Below are positions 7,644 through 16,093 of a DNA stretch of 64,000 nucleotides, piece after piece. Every line of letters begins with the position of its first letter. Within the stretch, counting starts at the first letter, position 1. Source of the DNA: Hyphomicrobiales bacterium. Its GTDB lineage: Bacteria; Pseudomonadota; Alphaproteobacteria; Rhizobiales; Rhizobiaceae. The stretch spans positions 487,579-551,578 of the forward strand of contig UBWZ01000002.1 in assembly GCA_900469345.1 (NCBI GenBank), in the 5' to 3' direction. Position numbers and translations under genes: made by a program. Under the pieces are notes generated by a model that saw only the letters and a list, made by a program, of their open reading frames with translations, was not told the DNA's origin and made no database searches.

Positions 7644-8972
7644 ATGTCCAATCGCCTCAACACCACGCCGAACGACCTACGCGCCTTCTGGATGCCGTTC
7701 ACGGCCAACCGCCAGTTCAAGAAGGAACCGCGCCTCTTCGTCGGCGCCAAGGACATGCACTACACCACCCATGACGGCCGCCAGGTGCTCGATGCGACGG
7801 CCGGCCTCTGGTGCGTCAATGCCGGCCACTGCCGTCCGAAGATCACCGAGGCGATCCGCGAGCAGGCGGGCGAACTCGATTATGCGCCCGCCTTCCAGCT
7901 TGGCCACCCCAAGGCCTTCGAGCTCGCCAACCGGCTGGTCGACCTTGCACCCGAGGGCATGAACCATGTGCTCTATACGAATTCCGGCTCGGAATCGGTG
8001 GAAACGGCACTCAAGGTGGCGCTCGCCTATCACCGCGTGAAGGGCAACGGCTCGCGCTTCCGGCTGATCGGCCGCGAGCGCGGCTATCACGGCGTCAATT
8101 TCGGCGGCATTTCGGTCGGCGGCATCGTCTCCAACCGAAAAATGTTCGGCACGCTGCTGACCGGCGTCGATCACCTGCCCCATACCCACCAGCCGTCCAA
8201 GAACGCCTTTACGCGCGGCATGCCGGAGCACGGCGTCGATCTGGCAAGCGAGCTGGAGCGCATCGTCACCCTGCATGACGCGTCCACGGTTGCCGCCGTC
8301 ATCGTCGAACCCGTGGCCGGCTCGACCGGTGTGCTTATTCCGCCGAAGGGCTACCTGCAGAAACTGCGCGAGATCTGCACCAAGCACGGCATTCTGCTGA
8401 TCTTCGACGAGGTCATCACCGGCTTTGGCCGTCTCGGTGCGCCCTTCGCCGCCCAGTATTTCGACGTCATGCCCGACATCATGATCACCGCCAAGGGCCT
8501 CACCAACGGCGTCGTGCCGATGGGCGCGGTCTTCGTCACCTCCGAGATCCATGATGCCTTCATGACCGGGCCGGAGCACATGATCGAGTTCATGCACGGC
8601 TACACCTACTCCGGCAATCCGCTTGCCTCGGCCGCGGCCTTGGCGACGCTTGAGACCTACAAGGAAGAAGCGCTGTTCGACCGTGCGCGCGACATCGCAT
8701 CCTACTGGGAGGACGGTCTGCATTCGCTGCGCGACCTGCCGAATGTCATCGACATCCGCAATCTCGGCCTGATCGGCGCGATCGAGCTCGACCCGATTGC
8801 CGGCGAGCCGACCAAGCGTGCCTTTACCGCCTTCCTCAAGGCCTATGAGGATGGACTGCTGATCCGCACCACCGGCGACACCATCGCCATGTCGCCGCCG
8901 CTTATCGTCGAGAAGCACCATATCGACGAGATTTTCGGCAAGCTGCGCGAGATCCTGACCAGCAACATCTGA
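7644..8972 (+). CDS. Beta-alanine (omega-amino acid):pyruvate aminotransferase
   Basis: A 442-residue class III PLP-dependent aminotransferase that moves the terminal amino group of beta-alanine or similar omega-amino acids to pyruvate, giving malonate semialdehyde and alanine. Visible motifs are the phosphate-binding TNSGSESVETALKVAL, RGYHGVNFGGISVGG, the PLP ring Asp in FDEVITGFGRLG and the Schiff-base lysine in TAKGLTNG near residue 285. An AGGAGAA ribosome site precedes the ATG. The RutR-like palindrome upstream hints at control by pyrimidine status. A terminator shared with the convergent gene follows at once. Confidence 0.9.
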   Translation: MSNRLNTTPNDLRAFWMPFTANRQFKKEPRLFVGAKDMHYTTHDGRQVLDATAGLWCVNAGHCRPKITEAIREQAGELDYAPAFQLGHPKAFELANRLVDLAPEGMNHVLYTNSGSESVETALKVALAYHRVKGNGSRFRLIGRERGYHGVNFGGISVGGIVSNRKMFGTLLTGVDHLPHTHQPSKNAFTRGMPEHGVDLASELERIVTLHDASTVAAVIVEPVAGSTGVLIPPKGYLQKLREICTKHGILLIFDEVITGFGRLGAPFAAQYFDVMPDIMITAKGLTNGVVPMGAVFVTSEIHDAFMTGPEHMIEFMHGYTYSGNPLASAAALATLETYKEEALFDRARDIASYWEDGLHSLRDLPNVIDIRNLGLIGAIELDPIAGEPTKRAFTAFLKAYEDGLLIRTTGDTIAMSPPLIVEKHHIDEIFGKLREILTSNI

Positions 8973-8990
8973 TCCTGGACGATCCCGAGC

Positions 8991-9016
8991 AAAAGGCGGC
9001 CTGAGGGCCGCCTTTT
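8991..9016. terminator. Bidirectional terminator between convergent genes
   Basis: Perfect 11-base stem AAAAGGCGGCC / GGCCGCCTTTT with loop TGAG. It has a T-run in either direction and separates the aminotransferase gene (plus) from the Mo-oxidoreductase gene (minus). Confidence 0.9.
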
Positions 9017-9032
9017 CTGTTTTCGGGACAAC

Positions 9033-9809
9033 TCAGATCCCCGCATACCATTCGTAGCCGCGGTCTTCCCAGAAGCCGCCATTGCCGCCGTAGAGCTGGT
9101 TGAGATCGGCCACCACCTCGATCCGCGTCAGGTATTTCGCCTGCTTGTAGCCGAGCTGCCGCTCCACCCGCAGGCGCAGCGGCGCCCCGTGCGCGACTTC
9201 GAGGTCGCGGCCGTTCATTCCGTAGGCAAGGATCGTCTGCGGATGGAAGGCATCGACCAGATCGATGCTCTCGTAATACCAGCCCGACCCGTCGAGCGAT
9301 TTCTCGTATTCGTCGGCGCAGTGGAAGACGATGTAGCGCGCCTCGGGCTTCAGCTGCGCCTTTTGCAAAACGGCACCGAGCGGCACGCCCGTCCACTGGC
9401 CGATCGCGCTCCAGCCCTCGACGCAGTCATGCCGTGTGATCTGGGTGCGCGCCGCCATCGCCTTGATGTCGGCAAGCGACAGCTGCAGCGGGCTGTTCAC
9501 CAGCCCGTCGACCCCGAGCTTCCAGTCGGCGAACTGCGCGTTCATCCAGCTCAGATATTGCGGATTGTCCGGCATGCTCGTGCCGTTGGAGCGGAATACC
9601 GGCGAAAGATCGGCCGTCGAGAACTCCCGTGCCAAGGCGTCGTCGCCCTGCAGCAGGCGCTGCGTCTTCATGCTGAAACCTTCGGCGATCTTCAGAACCG
9701 ATTGCACGCGGGTGTTTTCGACCAGCGCATCGCAGCCGGTAAGGCCGAGCGCCGAGGCCGTCAGCGTCGAGCCGATCAGGAACCGGCGGCGGGTGAGAAG
9801 GCGGCTCAT
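9033..9809 (-). CDS. Tat-exported molybdopterin oxidoreductase (sulfite oxidase / MsrP-like)
   Basis: A 258-residue periplasmic Mo enzyme of the sulfite-oxidase fold. The N-terminus has a twin-arginine signal (TRRRFLIG) followed by a lipobox-like LTGC, so it may be lipid-anchored. The molybdenum-ligating Cys is in HDCVEGW, about residue 129. The nearest characterised analogue is MsrP (YedY), which reduces methionine sulfoxide in periplasmic proteins with a haem b partner. It is shorter than MsrP, so the substrate is uncertain. It overlaps the cytochrome b gene by four bases, which fits an electron-transfer pair, and that gene is preceded by the Met-rich MXKDX gene. Confidence 0.85.
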   Translation of the reverse strand: MSRLLTRRRFLIGSTLTASALGLTGCDALVENTRVQSVLKIAEGFSMKTQRLLQGDDALAREFSTADLSPVFRSNGTSMPDNPQYLSWMNAQFADWKLGVDGLVNSPLQLSLADIKAMAARTQITRHDCVEGWSAIGQWTGVPLGAVLQKAQLKPEARYIVFHCADEYEKSLDGSGWYYESIDLVDAFHPQTILAYGMNGRDLEVAHGAPLRLRVERQLGYKQAKYLTRIEVVADLNQLYGGNGGFWEDRGYEWYAGI

Positions 9810-10642
9810 GGCTTGTCTCCATCGATCGCGTAATAGCCGGTGATCATCGAGCGCATGTTGTTGAAGACGCCGGACAACAGCACCATCGCCACATGCACGA
9901 CCACGAAGGCAACGAGCCCGAAGGCGCTGAGAAAATGCAGCGTGCGGGCCGATTGCCGGCCGCCGAAAACATCGAGCAGGAAGGGTGCGACCGCGTTGAA
10001 GCCGGGCGACATGGTAAGTCCAGTGGCGATCATCATCGGCAAAAGGACGAAGATGACGGCGAGATAGGCAAGCTTCTGCAGCGTGTTGTAGTGCCGTGCC
10101 GACTGCCCTTTGGGAAAGCGCAGGCGTGCATGGTCCTTGACCTCCTGCAGCAGGTGGCCGGGCGCAAGCTCTGAACCGGCAGGCACCAGGTCCGAGCGCA
10201 GATGCCGGCTGGCAATCCCGTAGAGCACGTAGACGAAGCCGTTGATCACGAACAGCCAGGCGAAAAAGAAATGCCAGCGCCGCCCGGCGGCCAGATCCTG
10301 GTAGCTCGGCAGCGTCGCCCAGCTCGGAAAGCCGCGCTGCGTCTCCTCGCCATCCACCTTGGAAAGCCCGAGCACGCCGGTCGTGTCGAAACTGAGCGCA
10401 CCGACCCGTGTCACGCCCCTTTGCGCCCCGCCCTGTTCAACCGCCTGCATGGAAATGAACGCGGGATCGTTGTCCGCCCCAAACTTGCCCCAGTAGAGCG
10501 CCGGATGGGCGTTGAAGATCTGCAGCCCGCTCAGGAGCAGAAAGCTCATGCACAGGACGTTGAACCAGTGCGACAGGCGCACCAGCAGGCTGTGACGGTA
10601 GACCTTGACCCGCCCTTCCGGGACGGAGGCGATCGAAACCAT
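9806..10642 (-). CDS. Cytochrome b561-type membrane subunit
   Basis: A 278-residue integral membrane protein with four main hydrophobic stretches and conserved histidines (for example VRLSHWFNVL, RRWHFFFAWLF and FVVVHVAM) for two b haems, as in the cytochrome b subunits of Ni/Fe hydrogenases and the cytochrome b561 family. It probably passes electrons from the quinone pool to the Mo enzyme encoded directly downstream, with which it overlaps by four bases. This is a functional counterpart of MsrQ but from a different haem b family. A hairpin at 10673-10698 separates it from the Met-rich gene. Confidence 0.85.
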   Translation of the reverse strand: MVSIASVPEGRVKVYRHSLLVRLSHWFNVLCMSFLLLSGLQIFNAHPALYWGKFGADNDPAFISMQAVEQGGAQRGVTRVGALSFDTTGVLGLSKVDGEETQRGFPSWATLPSYQDLAAGRRWHFFFAWLFVINGFVYVLYGIASRHLRSDLVPAGSELAPGHLLQEVKDHARLRFPKGQSARHYNTLQKLAYLAVIFVLLPMMIATGLTMSPGFNAVAPFLLDVFGGRQSARTLHFLSAFGLVAFVVVHVAMVLLSGVFNNMRSMITGYYAIDGDKP

Positions 10643-10672
10643 GTTGCTCTCCCCGAGTGAACAATTGGAAAT

Positions 10673-10698
10673 GCGGCCGCCCTTGCCCGGGCGGCCGC
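10673..10698. terminator. Intercistronic hairpin inside the MXKDX operon
   Basis: Perfect ten-base GC stem GCGGCCGCCC / GGGCGGCCGC with a six-base loop, between the stop of the MXKDX gene and the start of the cytochrome b gene. No clear T-run follows, so it may act as a partial terminator or mRNA stabiliser that gives more of the first product than of the two downstream enzymes. Confidence 0.5.
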
Positions 10699-10708
10699 AG
10701 CAGCGCGC

Positions 10709-10963
10709 TTACTTCATGGCGTCGCAGTGCTTCATCATGTCGGCCTTCTTCATCGTGTCCTTCTCCATCGAGGCCGAATGCATGCAGTCCTTCTTGGTGG
10801 CGCCCATGGACATGGCATCGGTCTTCATCGGATCGGCCTTCATCGTGTCGCTGTGCATGCTGTCGGTCTTCATGGTGCCCGTGCTGGTCTGGGCTTCAGC
10901 CGCGCCCATGCCGAGGCCAAGGACGAGCGAGCAGGCGGCAAGGCTGGAAAGAAATCGGGTCAT
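10709..10963 (-). CDS. Methionine-rich pentapeptide MXKDX repeat protein
   Basis: An 84-residue exported protein with signal peptide (MTRFLSSLAACSLVLGLG, cut near AEAQ). The mature part of about 60 residues is an MxxDx/MKxDx repeat (MKTDS, MHSDT, MKADP, MKTDA, MEKDT) with many Met and a few Cys and His. The family is known as the penta-MxKDx repeat group; its role is unknown. The Met and His content could bind copper or act as an oxidation sink. ATG 10963 has a GAGGAAAA ribosome site. Being first in an operon with the Mo/haem enzyme pair suggests it is their substrate or helper. Confidence 0.85.
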   Translation of the reverse strand: MTRFLSSLAACSLVLGLGMGAAEAQTSTGTMKTDSMHSDTMKADPMKTDAMSMGATKKDCMHSASMEKDTMKKADMMKHCDAMK

Positions 10964-11019
10964 GACGTTTTCCTCAATGATCGGGCCCCGGCGCCATGCC
11001 GCAGGCTCACATTCCCTCA

Positions 11020-11044
11020 TTCGAACCGCGCAGACGGCGGTTAC
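11020..11044 (-). promoter_or_regulatory. Predicted ECF (sigma-F-like) promoter for MXKDX operon
   Basis: Read on the minus strand: GTAACC (11039-11044), 15-base spacer, CGAA (11020-11023), about 55 bases before the MXKDX start. This resembles the GTAACC-N16-CGAA motif I recall for Caulobacter sigma-F, whose anti-sigma is the NrsF family found next door. The spacer is one base short. Confidence 0.55.
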
Positions 11045-11090
11045 AGGCTCACAGGCATGTGATAGGCATCGCAAGACGTTGCGATCGCCT

Positions 11091-11116
11091 GTAACCTGCA
11101 GGCTCCTTCCTTCGTA
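11091..11116 (+). promoter_or_regulatory. Predicted ECF (sigma-F-like) promoter for sigma gene
   Basis: GTAACC (11091-11096), 16-base spacer, CGTA (11113-11116), ending 16 bases before the ATG of the ECF sigma gene. This would make the sigma factor autoregulated, with a very short leader. It is the outward-facing partner of the promoter at 11020-11044. Confidence 0.5.
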
Positions 11117-11132
11117 TGAGCCTTGAGACAAG

Positions 11133-11681
11133 ATGACGGCCGTGCGTACAGAAGACGACTTGAAAACATTGATGCTGCTCTCGCTCGACGGCGACGAAGG
11201 AGCCTACCGGCGGCTGCTGCACGCTGTCCGGCCGCTTCTCGTCGCCTATTACGGACGCCGGATGACCGGTGCGGCGCAGCCCGACGTCGAGGATCTGGTG
11301 CAGGATACCCTGCTCTCTCTTCATGCCCGGCGCCATACCTATGATCGCACCCGGCCCTTTACCGCATGGTTTTTCTCGATCGCCCGCTACAAGCTGATCG
11401 ATCACCACCGCGGCAGGGGCGGTCGAAAGGCAGCCGAGACGCAGTTGCATGACGAGATCGAGGGTGAATTCAGTGCCGATGCCCTGACCGCGCGTCTGGA
11501 CCTCGACCGTCTTCTCGACGCACTGCCGCCCGCCCAGCGGGAGTTGATCCGGCAGGTCCGGCTCGAGGGGCGGTCGGTCGCCGAAACCGCAAGCAGCAGC
11601 GGCAAGACGGAAGCCGCGGTCAAGGTCGGCGTCCACAGGGGTTTAAAGGCACTGGCCGCGAGGATACGAGGCGAAGCATGA
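11133..11681 (+). CDS. ECF RNA polymerase sigma factor (SigF-like)
   Basis: A 182-residue extracytoplasmic-function sigma factor. The sigma-2 domain (about residues 25-95) contains [17 protein letters not shown] and [20 protein letters not shown]; the sigma-4 helix-turn-helix (about 125-178) contains [16 protein letters not shown] and [22 protein letters not shown]. It directs transcription in response to envelope or redox stress. The gene overlaps that of an NrsF-type anti-sigma factor by four bases, the usual pairing. Matching promoter elements in the divergent intergenic region point to itself and the MXKDX operon as targets. Confidence 0.92.
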   Translation: MTAVRTEDDLKTLMLLSLDGDEGAYRRLLHAVRPLLVAYYGRRMTGAAQPDVEDLVQDTLLSLHARRHTYDRTRPFTAWFFSIARYKLIDHHRGRGGRKAAETQLHDEIEGEFSADALTARLDLDRLLDALPPAQRELIRQVRLEGRSVAETASSSGKTEAAVKVGVHRGLKALAARIRGEA

Positions 11682-12322
11682 CGAAGACGGACGACATCAT
11701 CGAAAGCCTGGTCGGCGACCTGAAGCCGGTTGCGCGGCACGCCTTCACCGGACGGTTTCTTGTCGCCATCTCGTCGTCGCTCGCCGTCTCGCTCGTGCTG
11801 ATGCTCACCCTTGCCGGCCTGCGGGTCGACCTCGCCGTGGCGCTCACCCTGCCCGTCTTCTGGATCAAGGCGGCCTACAACTTCCTGATCGCCGCGATTG
11901 CCCTTTTTGCCCTCTACCGCATCGCCCGCCCGGACGGCGACACCGGACCGGTGTTCCGCGAGATCGGGATCGTCGTCGCGCTGATGGGCGTCGCTTCTGT
12001 CTTCCAGCTGGCGATGTCCCCGGCGGCGGTCTATCGCGGCCTGATCCTTGGACATTCGGCACTGCACTGCCCGTTCCTGATCTTCGCCTTCGCCCTTCCC
12101 GTGTTTGTCGCAGCCTTCTGGTGGATGCGCGCCGCGGCTCCGGCGGATCTGCGCCAGGCAGGCTTCATGGGCGGTCTCGCAGCCGGCGCGGCCGGCGCGT
12201 TCGTCTACTCCTGGTTCTGCAGAGAAAACGGCATGCCCTTCGTGCTGATCTGGTACTCGCTCGGCATCCTCGCGACAGGCCTGTTCGGCCTCCTGCTCGG
12301 CCCCCGCCTGCTGCGCTGGTAG
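11678..12322 (+). CDS. NrsF-family (DUF1109) anti-sigma factor
   Basis: A 214-residue integral membrane protein with about six hydrophobic segments and a short cytosolic N-terminus ([14 protein letters not shown]) that would hold the sigma factor. It belongs to the DUF1109/NrsF family of negative regulators of sigma-F. Two cysteines sit at residues 131 and 181; as I recall, Caulobacter NrsF has its functionally required cysteines at the same numbers. Those residues are thought to sense metal or oxidant and release the sigma factor. The gene is translationally coupled to the sigma gene through an ATGA overlap. Confidence 0.9.
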   Translation: MTKTDDIIESLVGDLKPVARHAFTGRFLVAISSSLAVSLVLMLTLAGLRVDLAVALTLPVFWIKAAYNFLIAAIALFALYRIARPDGDTGPVFREIGIVVALMGVASVFQLAMSPAAVYRGLILGHSALHCPFLIFAFALPVFVAAFWWMRAAAPADLRQAGFMGGLAAGAAGAFVYSWFCRENGMPFVLIWYSLGILATGLFGLLLGPRLLRW

Positions 12323-12579
12323 CCGACGTCGCGACCACTTCGCCAAGGCTCAGGCAAAGAAACAACCCGGATGGCCTCCGGCACGTTATCTTCTTGCGCT
12401 TTGATGCCCGAATTTTTAGAGATCTGTCAGTCGCAGCGAAAGCCAAACATGGCGCGCAGCGGCCTCGACCACATGGATCCACCCGCCTTGGCACCGCTGC
12501 CTGTCGGCAGCCGGATGGCGCTGGATCCGATGCGGCGGTCATGACGGGCCGACACGGCCCACCCAAGGAGACAGAGACC

Positions 12580-13686
12580 ATGAACATCAAGACCATCATG
12601 GGCGCCACCGCGCTCGCCACCCTCGCCTATGCGCCGCTGGCGCATGCCGACATCACCATCGGCCTGATCGCACCGCTGACCGGACCGGTCGCCGCCTATG
12701 GCGCACAGGTCAAGAACGGCGCCGAAACCGCCATCGACGAGATCAACAAGAAGGGCGGCATCCTCGGGGAAAAGGTCGTCCTGAAATCCGCCGATGACGC
12801 CGCCGAGCCCAAGCAGGGCGTCTCGGCCGCCAACCAGCTGGTCGGCGAAGGCATTCGCTTCGTCGTCGGACCCGTCACCTCCGGCGTCGCCATGCCGGCC
12901 TCCGATGCCTTGGCCGAAAACGGCGTGCTGATGGTCACCCCGACCGCCACCACGCCGTCGCTGACGAACCGCGGCCTGACCAATGTACTGCGCACCTGCG
13001 GCCGCGACGACCAGCAGGCGGAAGTCGCCGCGCAATACGTCCTGAAGTCGATGAAGGGCAAGCGCGTCGCCATCATCAACGACAAGGGCGCCTATGGAAA
13101 AGGCCTTGCCGACGCCTTCAAGAAGACCCTCAATGCCGGCGGCGTCGAAGAGGTGCTGAACGATGCGCTGACGCCCGGCGACAAGGATTTCAGCGCGCTC
13201 ACCACCCGTCTCAAGTCCGAGAATGTCGACATCGTCTATTTCGGCGGCTACCACCCGGAAGGCGGACTTCTGGTGCGCCAGCTGGCCGATCTCGGCGTCA
13301 AGGCGACGATCATCGGCGGCGACGGTCTCTCGAACAGCGAATACTGGACGATCGGCGACAAGGCCGCGGCCGGCACCATCTTCACCAACGCCGCCGACGC
13401 GACCAAGAGCCCGGACTCGAAGGCTGCCGCCGATGCGCTGGCGGCCCGCAACATCCCGGCCGAAGCCTTCACCCTCAATGCCTATGCCGCCGTCGAGGTC
13501 ATCAAGGCCGGCATCGAAAAGGCAAAGAGCGCCGAGGATACGGAAGCCGTCGCTGCGGCCCTGAAGAGCGGCGAGCCGATCCCGACGGCGATCGGCAAGC
13601 TGACCTATGGCGAGACAGGCGATCTCACCTCGCAGAGCTTTGCCCTGTTCAAGTGGCAGGACGGCAAGATCGTCCCCGCCGAATAG
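12580..13686 (+). CDS. Branched-chain amino acid ABC transporter substrate-binding protein
   Basis: A 368-residue periplasmic binding protein of the LivJ/BraC (type I) family. A Sec signal peptide ends at APLAHA (about residue 23); the mature protein starts [18 protein letters not shown] and contains the ligand-site phrases [26 protein letters not shown] and [14 protein letters not shown] 12580 follows AAGGAG at 12565-12570; the frame extends upstream without similarity. No permease or ATPase genes are nearby, so it is an orphan that must use a transporter encoded elsewhere. The 257 bases before it hold no gene I can support. Confidence 0.92.
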   Translation: MNIKTIMGATALATLAYAPLAHADITIGLIAPLTGPVAAYGAQVKNGAETAIDEINKKGGILGEKVVLKSADDAAEPKQGVSAANQLVGEGIRFVVGPVTSGVAMPASDALAENGVLMVTPTATTPSLTNRGLTNVLRTCGRDDQQAEVAAQYVLKSMKGKRVAIINDKGAYGKGLADAFKKTLNAGGVEEVLNDALTPGDKDFSALTTRLKSENVDIVYFGGYHPEGGLLVRQLADLGVKATIIGGDGLSNSEYWTIGDKAAAGTIFTNAADATKSPDSKAAADALAARNIPAEAFTLNAYAAVEVIKAGIEKAKSAEDTEAVAAALKSGEPIPTAIGKLTYGETGDLTSQSFALFKWQDGKIVPAE

Positions 13687-13698
13687 GCACCGACAGAA

Positions 13699-13731
13699 GC
13701 ATCCGGCGGCGCGCCAAAGGCCGCCGGATGC
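13699..13731 (+). terminator. Hairpin after the binding-protein gene
   Basis: Perfect 12-base stem GCATCCGGCGGC / GCCGCCGGATGC with a nine-base loop, 12 bases after the stop codon. There is no T-run after it, so termination may be inefficient or the stem may mainly protect the mRNA 3' end. Confidence 0.6.
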
Positions 13732-13933
13732 GGTAAACACGGCCATGCGCCCGTCTTTGCAGCCACAAGTGGTTGCCTCCGCCCCTGCCTGCCCCATTTC
13801 ACCGCTATCCGGTAACGGACGCCGCACGGCTGGCCGATGTCGGGCGCGTGCGACAAGCTCCGCCTGATCGGGCTGATCTGTCGCCGGTCATGTCGGCGCT
13901 GGGCTTTCGGCGCAAGGAGGCCACGAGCAACCC

Positions 13934-15475
13934 ATGCAATTTTTTGAAAGCCTGCTGCTGCTGCTTTTGGTGTCGATCGTCCTCCTGCAGGTCTCGCGGC
14001 GGCTGCGCATTCCCTATCCTTCCATGCTGGCCGTCGCCGGCGTGGCCGTGGCGCTGCTGCCGGGCACGCCCTTCGTCGCCCTCGACCCGCAAATGGCGCT
14101 GGCGCTGTTCATCGCCCCTGCCCTTCTCGATGCGGCTTATGACTTCCCGCTCGGCACGGCGCGGCGATACTGGCTGCCACTTTTGGTCTTTGCCGTCGGC
14201 GGCGTCGTCGTCACGGCGCTGTCCGTCGCGCTGGCCGGCTGGGCGTTCGCCGGCCTGCCGTTTGCCGCGGCGCTCGTGCTCGGCGCGATCGTCGCGCCGC
14301 CAGATGCCGTGTCGGCCACCGCCGTCCTTTCCTCCGTCTCGGTCCCCCGCAATCTCGATGCCATCCTGCGCGGCGAAAGCCTGTTCAACGATGCCGCCGC
14401 CCTCTTGATCTTCACCGCGGCCCTTGCGGTCCAGTCGGCCGGCGCGCTGGATGGCACCGTCGCCCTCCACATCACCCTCGCCGCGCCCGGCGGCATCCTG
14501 CTCGGCGTCGGCGCCGCCTGGATCACCCGCTATCTCTACCGCTTCGTGGTCGGCACGCTCGGCGGCAATCTGCTGCAGTTCGTGCAGACCTTCCTGCTCT
14601 GGATCGTTGCCGAACGCCTGCACCTGTCGCCGGTGCTGGCCGTGGTCTCCTTCGCGATGACCATCGCCCGCATCAGCAATCCGTCCACCTCCTCGGCCCG
14701 CATGCGGGTCCAGTCCTATGCGGTCTGGAGCGCCGTCGTCTTCGTCCTCAACGTCATGGCTTTCCTGCTGATGGGCATGCAGGTGCGGGCCATCCTGCAG
14801 GACATGGAGCCGGGCCACATCGGAGAGGCCGCCTTCGTTGCCACCGCCGTGGTCGCCATCGTCGTCGCCGTCCGCTTCGTTCTCTGCTTCGCGCTCTACC
14901 GCTACGATGTCTACGCCGCCCGTCGCGAGGGCCGGGATGATCCGCCCAGCCTCAGCGAGGCCATCCTCGCCGGCTGGTGCGGCATGCGCGGCCTGCTGAC
15001 ACTCGCGACCGCCTTCGCCCTGCCGGATGATTTCCCTAACCGCGACGTCGTGGTGCTGACGGCTTTTGCCGTGGTGCTGGTGACGGTGGTGATGCAGGGG
15101 CTGTCGCTGCGCTACGTCATCGGCTGGCTCGGCCTCGATCGCAGCGGCGACGGCGATGCCGATCTGAACCGCATGCGTGGCGAGATCGCGATTGCCGGCC
15201 TCGACCGGCTGGAAGGATCGACCGGCGACGAAGCCGAGCTGCTGCGCACCAAGATGCGCATGGAAAAGCATTCCTTCTCGACCCGGGAAATGGCGTCGCT
15301 GAACCGCTACCGGGCGCTGGCGCTGGAGGCAATCGACAGCCAGCGTCACGCGCTCGAGCGCCTGCGCATCGAGCACCAGCTCAACCCGGATATCTATAAT
15401 CTTCTGCTCGAGGAGATCGACTGGCGCGAACTGTCCGTGCTGCCGGAAGAAGAGCGCCGGATCGAGGAGATCTGA
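13934..15475 (+). CDS. Na+/H+ antiporter (CPA1 family)
   Basis: A 513-residue cation/proton antiporter of the inner membrane, NhaP/CPA1 type. Around twelve hydrophobic segments span residues 1-390. The ion-binding region is visible as GAIVAPPDAVSATAVL and LRGESLFNDAAALLIF, and the later AGWCGMRGLLTLATAFALP is the conserved arginine helix of CPA1 proteins. A cytoplasmic tail of about 110 charged residues follows. An AAGGAGG ribosome site lies 13 bases before the ATG. It exports Na+ (or K+) for pH and salt tolerance. No operon partner is apparent. Confidence 0.92.
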   Translation: MQFFESLLLLLLVSIVLLQVSRRLRIPYPSMLAVAGVAVALLPGTPFVALDPQMALALFIAPALLDAAYDFPLGTARRYWLPLLVFAVGGVVVTALSVALAGWAFAGLPFAAALVLGAIVAPPDAVSATAVLSSVSVPRNLDAILRGESLFNDAAALLIFTAALAVQSAGALDGTVALHITLAAPGGILLGVGAAWITRYLYRFVVGTLGGNLLQFVQTFLLWIVAERLHLSPVLAVVSFAMTIARISNPSTSSARMRVQSYAVWSAVVFVLNVMAFLLMGMQVRAILQDMEPGHIGEAAFVATAVVAIVVAVRFVLCFALYRYDVYAARREGRDDPPSLSEAILAGWCGMRGLLTLATAFALPDDFPNRDVVVLTAFAVVLVTVVMQGLSLRYVIGWLGLDRSGDGDADLNRMRGEIAIAGLDRLEGSTGDEAELLRTKMRMEKHSFSTREMASLNRYRALALEAIDSQRHALERLRIEHQLNPDIYNLLLEEIDWRELSVLPEEERRIEEI

Positions 15476-15583
15476 CGGCGCAGACACCGATCCGCCGCGC
15501 AGCAAAGCATGACGGATCGGCTGCCTGCCCCGCACCGGGCCCGCCGCCGCGCGAGCCTGGTGCCGAGCATGCATCATGGACCG

Positions 15584-15856
15584 CTACTTGGCGTAGTCGG
15601 GTCCGATATGGGTCGTGACCTCGCTCACGCTGTCGGCCGGAAAGCCGCCCTCCTCGGCATGGCGGTAGACCGTATCGGCGCTGTCGGCCTCGTGGATGCA
15701 GTACATCTTGTCGCCGGTCACGTAGCTGGTGACCCAGGTGTAGGGTTTGCCCAACCCTGCGACCACGGCATTCGACTTCTTGGTGATTTCCTGCAGCGTT
15801 TCCTTGCTGAAGCTGCTGAGGCCGGGAATGTGGCGCTCGATGACGAACTTGGGCAT
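15584..15856 (-). CDS. DUF4242-type small protein
   Basis: A 90-residue cytosolic protein starting MPKFVIERHIPG at ATG 15856, preceded by AAGGA. It has the ferredoxin-like alpha/beta layout of the DUF4242 / SCO4226-like nickel-binding family, including WVTSYVTGDKMYCIHEAD and VYRHAEEGGFPADSV. Family members bind metal or act as small dimeric sensors, and no enzyme role is proven. The frame runs further upstream but the sequence there is not family-like. It may be co-transcribed with the secreted protein gene at 16094-16618 upstream on the same strand. Confidence 0.7.
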   Translation of the reverse strand: MPKFVIERHIPGLSSFSKETLQEITKKSNAVVAGLGKPYTWVTSYVTGDKMYCIHEADSADTVYRHAEEGGFPADSVSEVTTHIGPDYAK

Positions 15857-16093
15857 GGCGATTTCCTTATCCTTCGTGTGGGTCGACGATGGCAATGGCG
15901 CCATCAGAGTGAGGTCGAGCATGGCCTGGTCCTCAGGCCGCGCTCCTCGCAAAGCTGCTTCAGGACGCCGGACGGGCTGGCGTGCGCCGTTACCGGCAGC
16001 TTGGCCGCGGATCCGGCCGGCCGCAAATGCGCAAACGGCTGATCCACCGTGTTGCCGTCGGCGACGACCGGACCGTGGTTCGGCGGGCTGTCC

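Noticed and set aside
12121..12579. Upstream extension of the amino-acid binding protein frame
   Set aside because: The signal peptide begins at ATG 12580 after AAGGAG; sequence before it overlaps the anti-sigma gene and is not protein-like.
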